11,671 nt of DNA. It comes from a candidate division CSSED10-310 bacterium (GTDB lineage: Bacteria > CSSED10-310 > JAFGJC01). The notes under the pieces were generated by a model, which was given only the letters and a program-made list of their open reading frames with translations, was not told the origin of the DNA and did not search any database. Of this stretch, positions 6,292-11,671 are shown piece after piece. The stretch spans positions 1 to 11,671 of the forward strand of contig JAFGJC010000196.1 of NCBI GenBank assembly GCA_016929305.1, in the 5' to 3' direction. Position 1 is the first letter of the stretch; the number at the start of each line of letters is the position of its first letter. The position numbers and the translations under genes were made by a program.

Positions 6292-7422
6292 TTAAATAAG
6301 TTCCAGTTGGAGTGAAATGCGATTCAGAATGACCATCAGCTTTTCGTCTTTTAAAGCATCCGGATGCAAACCGAACCTTACAAATATTGCCGATGTGGAA
6401 TCAGCAAGCATGTCTTTATCAGGATAATTGATAGCCTGATTTTGAACAATACTGTCCATAACTTCAGACTCGAAGTTCACAGGAAGCAGATGTGTATATT
6501 CCTTTTTTTTATTCAATGTTCGTTTCAAACTTGCTTTAAGCTGCTTCAGTGCCTCAGCTTTAATCTCATCAAAATGGCCATCGGTATATGCGGTGATTTC
6601 AGTTTTCAAAGCATTTGAACGCTCTTCAAATTCATGCTGCCACCGGGGCAAATCTCCATTTAAAAGGAAAGGTCCAATTGGCGTCTGGATAAGATAGGAT
6701 CGGTTTTTCAAGGCATAGATACGATTGGCTAATCGTTTGAAAATTTTAAAATGCCGGGATGCTACGGGATGCCATATTACTGTTCCGGTCGAATGAGTCG
6801 AGGAACTTTCCGGAAGCGAGAACTTTACCGTTTGCTTTTTGTATCCCTGGAAGAATTTCACGTGAACGTCTATAAACGCTCCCTGCATGTTGACAAGTTC
6901 AATAGTGTTTTTCGGGTTCCAATTTCCCTTGCCCGCTCTATACAATATCGTCTGACAGATGCGCTGAATTCGATGCTCCGTAACTCGTTTCGATTTATTC
7001 CAGATGTTTTCCCAGTATTCAATGACAGGGTATGCATCCTGCTCGTTCAAGAGAATGCCGAATGGGAAGGGTGTTGCTTTCTTGCCGGAGATGACCAGGA
7101 CGCGGTCATCCACAATATAGAGTGAGGCGTCGAGGTTTTCAATGGATCGGATTCCCGAACCCGATTTCCGGACGACTGCTTTGTTTTCCTGTAGAGTCAG
7201 AGCTGTTTGAACGATTTCGGGATCAAGAAGAGAATCAAGATCCAGAAGCACTCGCCGCGATATTCCTTGCGGCGCATCATGAAACAGGGCCATCAATACA
7301 TTGACAGGAGGTGCCGTATCGATAACCAGAATCGATTTTCTCGCAGCTGGCAGCAGACGGTTAATGAACATATCATAAGGTTCGCGGATAGAATCATGCT
7401 TTGCGGGGAAAAGATATGTCAT
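6292..7422 (-). CDS. Protein with degenerate PLD-like (HKD-less) N-terminal domain
   Basis: I do not recognise a named family for this 376-residue soluble protein. Residues ~16-145 resemble a phospholipase D-like domain. The segment LDASLYIVDDRVLVISG (97-113) aligns with the HxK(x4)D core and following strand, and the later FGILLNEQDAYPVIEYWENIW (~121-141) resembles the end of such domains. The catalytic His and Lys are replaced by Asp98 and Ser100; only Asp105 remains, and there is no second HKD motif, so enzymatic activity is unlikely. PLD-like folds without catalytic residues serve as binding modules in some regulators. Residues ~150-376 are mixed, with a lysine-rich helical stretch (~262-308). 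Its ATG overlaps the stop of the upstream receiver/PATAN gene (ATGA, 7419-7422), with GGAAG 8 nt before the start, so the two are probably translated together and may interact. The PLD assignment is by motif alignment and needs a structural check. Confidence 0.6.
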   Translation of the reverse strand: MTYLFPAKHDSIREPYDMFINRLLPAARKSILVIDTAPPVNVLMALFHDAPQGISRRVLLDLDSLLDPEIVQTALTLQENKAVVRKSGSGIRSIENLDASLYIVDDRVLVISGKKATPFPFGILLNEQDAYPVIEYWENIWNKSKRVTEHRIQRICQTILYRAGKGNWNPKNTIELVNMQGAFIDVHVKFFQGYKKQTVKFSLPESSSTHSTGTVIWHPVASRHFKIFKRLANRIYALKNRSYLIQTPIGPFLLNGDLPRWQHEFEERSNALKTEITAYTDGHFDEIKAEALKQLKASLKRTLNKKKEYTHLLPVNFESEVMDSIVQNQAINYPDKDMLADSTSAIFVRFGLHPDALKDEKLMVILNRISLQLELI

Positions 7423-9677
7423 GACATAATCTTCCGTCGTCCCGAGCAGGTGATCAATCCGATGACTTCCATAGCGAACAGACTCTGCCTTACATATTCC
7501 TCGTTTCCGGTAACACGGCGTATGATTTCTTCAACAGGCAGAGGTTCGGTAAGAACATTCATTATTCTTAACTCCAAAGATGACAGATTCAAACCCATCT
7601 TGCTTTTTCGAGATTGATCCGCCAGTTTTACCAACTCGCCGTCTTTCGGCAGCTTATCCTCAAAATATTCCCAGTTTTTCAATTGATGCAATCCCCTGAC
7701 GATCACGGCTTCAGCCGAAACATCCATTGGTATTGCATCGCGCGGGGGAGATTCTTTCTCATGCAAAGCAAATGTGCCATCGAACCAGTTAAAAATATCA
7801 ACCAGTATCAACTCAACCTGTTCTTTTACCAATCGAAACATTTGTTCTATATCCAGCAAGTGACGTTTGAGTATTTCATTTGGCGAACCTGCGGCACTTC
7901 CTGCGGACCAGATCAGCGCTTCCTTCTGCTCGAAAGTAATCAAATGTTTCCGGTACAAAAAATTATCGAAACGCTCATCGATATCATCCGATGAGGCTGT
8001 AACAATTTTACCCCGCTTCCAAAAGATCTTTTTCGTGACAATCCGGTTGGACACTTCAAGTGATCCGGAGAACTTTGTTTGTATGCAGTGCCCAATCAGT
8101 TCGGCGACACTGATATCCTTTAATTCCCCGCTTTCAAGTTTTTCATCCTCGCCGGATTTCTCAGCGATGGATTTGCTGTCTTCAGGTTTGATCGATCCTT
8201 CCGGTAAATCCAGGATAGGCAGCTGTGTTGTTGTCCCAAATGGATCTAATTCCTGTTCCTCCGGTTCAGGTTCAACTGATGGTGTTTCGGCTGCCGTTTC
8301 AACCGGTTCTGAAGATTGGGTTTCCAGTTCGAGTTCCGGCTCAGGCTTCGGAACTGGCACCGGTTCGGGCTTTGATTCTACTGGTGCTTTTTGAATGACC
8401 ACCTTCACTTCTTCGGTCGGTGATTCTTCCGTTTCCATCGCTTCCGTGATTTCCATATGGATATCGGTCTCTGAAACGGATTCATCAGTCTGACTCTTTT
8501 CAAAAGAAACGAAGTGCAGTTCCCGGCAGGCGAAAATATAGTTATCAATGTTTTGGGCGAATCGATGGCAAATTTCGCGAATATCCTTAAGTGATCGTTT
8601 GCCGTCAATGACTTTCAGAAGGGTGATTTCCCGGCGTGATAGTCCGTAATCGCTGGCCAGTTCATAGAATCGTGTGGTGAGTCTGGGTATTGATGATTCC
8701 TCAGGAAGCTTTTGCCGTGAAGACCACCATTTTTCCATACGTCGTAACCCTTCGAAGATCATGTGAGGCGTATAAATCGGATCGAAGGTCAGATCTTTGA
8801 CATAGTCAGGCAGCGGTAAATCCTGCCATTGGTACGTTCCCAGAAGTTTGGGAAACATATCTGCGATGTGCTCGACAATATACATATTTTGCCACCAAGC
8901 GAACGTCTGGTTGTCCATAAGGTCCGTTTCGAGTAGCACAATTCGGAATTCTCTTGGATCACAACCCGGACCGCCCGCCTGATTTCGCGCAGCGATAATA
9001 TCTTTCCCGGTTCCTTTCCCTGCGCCGTTGCGCGCCATGAAATCACCCAGATCCTCTTTTTTGGAGAACGATTCTGCAAAAACAATATTCCCATTTTCCA
9101 AGAAAATGGAATGAGTTTCTTTTTTGATGATGAGATTCAAGACACCCGATTGACGCTCAAAAAACAATCTGGAAAAAATTGTTGTCAAGGGTATTTCTTC
9201 TAATTCTCCCTTGGAAGCAAAAGGAGCGCTGCGCACTTTTTCAAGTTCGATTTGAAATTGAGCGTCGAGTTTGGTCAGAGCTGTTCCGGTTCCCAGCTTG
9301 TCCCGAATTGGTCGCAAGCGGCTGTTGATCAGAATAATCATATCAATAGGTGTAAAGGGCATGGGCAGGAAATCGTCCGCACCGAGCTTTAGAAAATCAA
9401 GGCGTTTCTCTTTTTCGGATTTTCCGTAAAGAATGATGAGAGGAAAGCGGCTGAATTTGGGCTGTTCACGAATCTTTGCACAAATAGTTCGTGCACCCAA
9501 TCCGATCTGACGGATATTCATGAGAATTATGTCGACGTCGTTTTCTTTGAGGTAATCGATGATATCCTCACCCCAGGGAAGAGCGTAAAATTTATATCCG
9601 CCGCGGCTGGCAGCCGTTTCGACAATACGGGTTATTTTGGGATTTTGTTCTAATAATAAGATCGTTCCCTTTGCCAT
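7419..9677 (-). CDS. Pseudo-receiver protein with two PATAN/DUF4388 domains
   Basis: This is a 752-residue soluble protein. Residues 1-122 have the response-regulator receiver fold, but the usual Asp pair is Glu10-Gln11, the phospho-acceptor Asp is Asn54 (DIILMN), the Thr/Ser switch position is Tyr84 and the Lys is Met106 (FLPMPF), so phosphorylation is unlikely. A first PATAN/DUF4388 domain starts at ~156 (GELEEIPLTTIFSRLFFE) and continues to ~315. A winged-helix-like segment (~333-392) follows, then an acidic Pro/Glu-rich linker (~412-480). The second DUF4388 spans ~516-668 (GELKDISVAELIGHCIQTKFSG; FNWFDGTFALHEK), and a C-terminal winged-helix-like module covers ~690-745. DUF4388 proteins of this type are known from motility and polarity regulators in myxobacteria and cyanobacteria. 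The ATG at 9677 has AGGAG 6 nt upstream. It is 32 nt after the membrane protein gene and shares ATGA with the next gene. The partner is unknown. Confidence 0.8.
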   Translation of the reverse strand: MAKGTILLLEQNPKITRIVETAASRGGYKFYALPWGEDIIDYLKENDVDIILMNIRQIGLGARTICAKIREQPKFSRFPLIILYGKSEKEKRLDFLKLGADDFLPMPFTPIDMIILINSRLRPIRDKLGTGTALTKLDAQFQIELEKVRSAPFASKGELEEIPLTTIFSRLFFERQSGVLNLIIKKETHSIFLENGNIVFAESFSKKEDLGDFMARNGAGKGTGKDIIAARNQAGGPGCDPREFRIVLLETDLMDNQTFAWWQNMYIVEHIADMFPKLLGTYQWQDLPLPDYVKDLTFDPIYTPHMIFEGLRRMEKWWSSRQKLPEESSIPRLTTRFYELASDYGLSRREITLLKVIDGKRSLKDIREICHRFAQNIDNYIFACRELHFVSFEKSQTDESVSETDIHMEITEAMETEESPTEEVKVVIQKAPVESKPEPVPVPKPEPELELETQSSEPVETAAETPSVEPEPEEQELDPFGTTTQLPILDLPEGSIKPEDSKSIAEKSGEDEKLESGELKDISVAELIGHCIQTKFSGSLEVSNRIVTKKIFWKRGKIVTASSDDIDERFDNFLYRKHLITFEQKEALIWSAGSAAGSPNEILKRHLLDIEQMFRLVKEQVELILVDIFNWFDGTFALHEKESPPRDAIPMDVSAEAVIVRGLHQLKNWEYFEDKLPKDGELVKLADQSRKSKMGLNLSSLELRIMNVLTEPLPVEEIIRRVTGNEEYVRQSLFAMEVIGLITCSGRRKIMS

Positions 9678-9709
9678 GAAACTCTCCTGATGAAATGGAT
9701 TCCAGATAT

Positions 9710-11671
9710 CTAATTAGAACCGATTTGACGCTCAATATCAATATGCTTGTGAATGAAGGGTTTAAATAGGAGATATGCGGCAAGATATGCAATAGCTCCC
9801 AGAATCATCACAGATAAAAATCCCATGTGCATGGCTATAAGGATGCTGATGATCGATCCCAATACGGTTGCTCCGCTGTTTGCTCCCCAAGCCCATGGAA
9901 TTGTATCATCGTTTATCCCTCCCAGAATACGAAGTCCAGCCGGGAAGGGCATTCCCATGAAGAATGCCGGGACTGCAAGCATGCCAAGAGTTATTAATAA
10001 TCGAGCATGAAATGAAAATGACAGTGTTGCATCGATAATCCAGGGCAAACCCATAACACTCAACAGTAACACCGCACAGATTAATATAAGAACAGCCGGT
10101 AATCGTTTCAGATTTTTTCCGGTAATCCAACGCGCCGAAAGACTTCCTATTCCCGAAAAAAACAAAAGACCAGTAAGTACAACTGTGATGGAATAGACAG
10201 GATGACCCAAGTAAAGGACCAATTTCTGCATATAGACAATCTCGATGAAAATATAGCCGATTCCGAGACAGAAGAAATAGCTGATTAAACGGGGTGCATG
10301 CTGAAGCGATAATCCTGATTTTCGATAGTGTTTCAGGGGTGCCCATATGAAAATTGCCACCATAATCAATGTTTGAACCAGCATGGCAGTAAGAATGGCA
10401 AACGCGATAGGCCAATTGGCACCGATCTGCCCACCGGTGCCTGATGAAAAAATCTGGTCGGGAATATGTTTCCATTTGTAATAGTCAAAGAAAAATGGAT
10501 TGTCGTCGTAAACCGGAGTGATATCATACAGATAGCTGTCATAAAATGAAGCGGATTCACCGTTTTTCATGGCATTCATATAGGCTGTGAAGGGGTTCTC
10601 TGACATCGATCCCGGGCTGTAGGTCAGGGTGAAATTATCACGGCGTTTGGCATACCAGAAATAAGTGGCAATTTCTTTTTGTGTCCATGGACTTTTTTTA
10701 AATAATGTCGAACAGAAGTAAGGTTCAGATAAAACAATGACATTGTTCCAGGGTTGATCGCATCCCATTCGACGGAGTGCTTCCGTTCCCACAGATATCA
10801 TTCGCATCATTTCTCTGGGCGGATCGAAGACCCAGCGGTTGACAGCCAGAATCCCGTCCGGTTTCAAACAGGAAAAATAATCCTCAAATGCTTCGACGGT
10901 ATATAAATAATTTTCAGATAACACATAGGAGCCTGATGACAAACCCGACCAGGTGTCAACTCCGGACATCTGCAAAATATCGAATTTATCTGGTGTGCGG
11001 CGAATATAACTTCTCCCTTCGGCAACGTTAATCATTACACCGGGGAAATAGGAGATGTTATCGATAAAATCCGGGAACTGGTTTGTGAGGAGATCTGCGA
11101 TAAGTGGGTTGATTTCGACACCGACGACACGAGGGGAGTGATAATACAGCGCAGTTCGGATGTCATTTCCACCGCCGAGTCCGATAATCAGAACCTCTGG
11201 ATTTTTTTTTGTATGGTAGGCAGCTGCATATAGCGAATCCTCGATACTGCAGACCTGATCGGGAGGTTTACCGAAATGCCACATCCAAGTCGTTGCATCC
11301 CCGTCGATCGTTATCGCCATGTGAGGGTCATATTCCTGATCTTCGGGAATCCACGGAAGCAGCATTTGATTGGATGCGATGACATCGATTCTGGATATGG
11401 CGTTCCATTCCGAATAAACTCTTTGAAAATCGGGCAGAGTATCGAAATACATGCCATACGCTTTCGAGGATGCCGGCAGCGGTTCGACGATGCGTTTGTC
11501 GATCAGTCCGCCCGGAATAAGAAGTGCAGTCGCAAGGATTGCAACGGCCAGCAAAGCTTTTCGTTTGAATATCAGGCTGAAACAGGATGCGGCGGCAGCA
11601 CCCATAAGACACCCCAGCAATATCGTGTTTTCACCGCCTAAAGGTTTTATGACCAAAGCAAAGAGTGCAAC
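9710..11671 (-). CDS. Multi-pass membrane protein with spermidine synthase-like domain (5' end beyond window)
   Basis: The frame is open to the right edge, giving 653 visible residues; the TTG at 11656 has no special support as a start, so the true N-terminus, likely more membrane helices, lies outside. In order from the edge: two hydrophobic helices (~10-55), a soluble Rossmann-like methyltransferase/aminopropyltransferase domain (~85-390), then about six helices to the C-terminus, including the GIGYIFIEIVYMQKLVLYLGHP region (~470-491) common in this family. The SAM-type nucleotide loop is VLIIGLGGGNDIR (~160-172) and the acidic residue closing strand 2 is in VVGVEINP (~182-189). The residues corresponding to the catalytic DxxDP motif of real spermidine synthases read MSGVDTW, so polyamine synthesis is doubtful. 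Such membrane SpeE-like proteins are widespread and uncharacterised. It is the first visible gene of the leftward operon, 32 nt before the pseudo-receiver gene. Confidence 0.82.
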   Translation of the reverse strand, partial: VALFALVIKPLGGENTILLGCLMGAAAASCFSLIFKRKALLAVAILATALLIPGGLIDKRIVEPLPASSKAYGMYFDTLPDFQRVYSEWNAISRIDVIASNQMLLPWIPEDQEYDPHMAITIDGDATTWMWHFGKPPDQVCSIEDSLYAAAYHTKKNPEVLIIGLGGGNDIRTALYYHSPRVVGVEINPLIADLLTNQFPDFIDNISYFPGVMINVAEGRSYIRRTPDKFDILQMSGVDTWSGLSSGSYVLSENYLYTVEAFEDYFSCLKPDGILAVNRWVFDPPREMMRMISVGTEALRRMGCDQPWNNVIVLSEPYFCSTLFKKSPWTQKEIATYFWYAKRRDNFTLTYSPGSMSENPFTAYMNAMKNGESASFYDSYLYDITPVYDDNPFFFDYYKWKHIPDQIFSSGTGGQIGANWPIAFAILTAMLVQTLIMVAIFIWAPLKHYRKSGLSLQHAPRLISYFFCLGIGYIFIEIVYMQKLVLYLGHPVYSITVVLTGLLFFSGIGSLSARWITGKNLKRLPAVLILICAVLLLSVMGLPWIIDATLSFSFHARLLITLGMLAVPAFFMGMPFPAGLRILGGINDDTIPWAWGANSGATVLGSIISILIAMHMGFLSVMILGAIAYLAAYLLFKPFIHKHIDIERQIGSN

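Noticed and set aside
7867..8394. Ser/Gly-rich 175-codon open frame on the plus strand
   Set aside because: It is antisense to the Pro/Glu-rich linker of the pseudo-receiver gene; reverse complements of Pro/Glu/Thr codons give Gly/Ser/Val runs. It has no ribosome site or recognisable domain.
9906..10475. 189-codon minus-strand frame inside the membrane protein gene
   Set aside because: It is an out-of-frame shadow of the spermidine synthase-like gene, with no ribosome site or recognisable domain.

Overview
The window looks like chromosomal DNA of a Gram-negative bacterium. It holds parts of a redox regulator (Rex), c-di-GMP/PilZ signalling, Cache-type membrane sensing, PATAN/DUF4388 proteins with a receiver-like domain, and a multi-pass spermidine-synthase-like protein. 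This mix is common in Desulfobacterota-like and PVC/Hydrogenedentes-like lineages, but the sequence alone does not settle the phylum. There are no tRNAs, rRNAs, CRISPR arrays, insertion sequences or phage genes.

Left part (1-3160, minus strand): the 5' portion of a rex gene runs off the left edge. Its upstream region carries a striking 45-bp symmetric element made of two adjacent Rex-box-like palindromes, which points to autoregulation. About 430 bp without a recognisable gene follows, then a 736-residue beta-propeller (BNR/Asp-box) protein with a beta-rich C-terminal domain and no visible export signal.

Middle part (3160-4978, plus strand): a small PilZ-domain protein with a good sigma70-type promoter, then a structured 150-bp leader, then a membrane-anchored Cache-type sensor that starts at TTG and lacks any cytoplasmic output domain. 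Its 3' end overlaps the 3' end of hisS by 26 nt, convergently.

Right part (4953-11671, minus strand): an apparent operon transcribed leftwards. The order is a multi-pass membrane protein with a spermidine-synthase-like domain (its 5' end is beyond the window), then a 752-residue protein with a degenerate receiver domain and two PATAN/DUF4388 domains, then a protein with a PLD-like N-terminal domain that has lost its HKD catalytic residues, then hisS. The spacings are 32 nt, a 4-nt ATGA overlap, and 25 nt. The most unusual element is the translationally coupled pair of apparent pseudo-enzymes: a non-phosphorylatable receiver/PATAN scaffold and a dead-HKD PLD-like protein. I infer that they form a regulatory or scaffolding complex. 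What it does is unknown.
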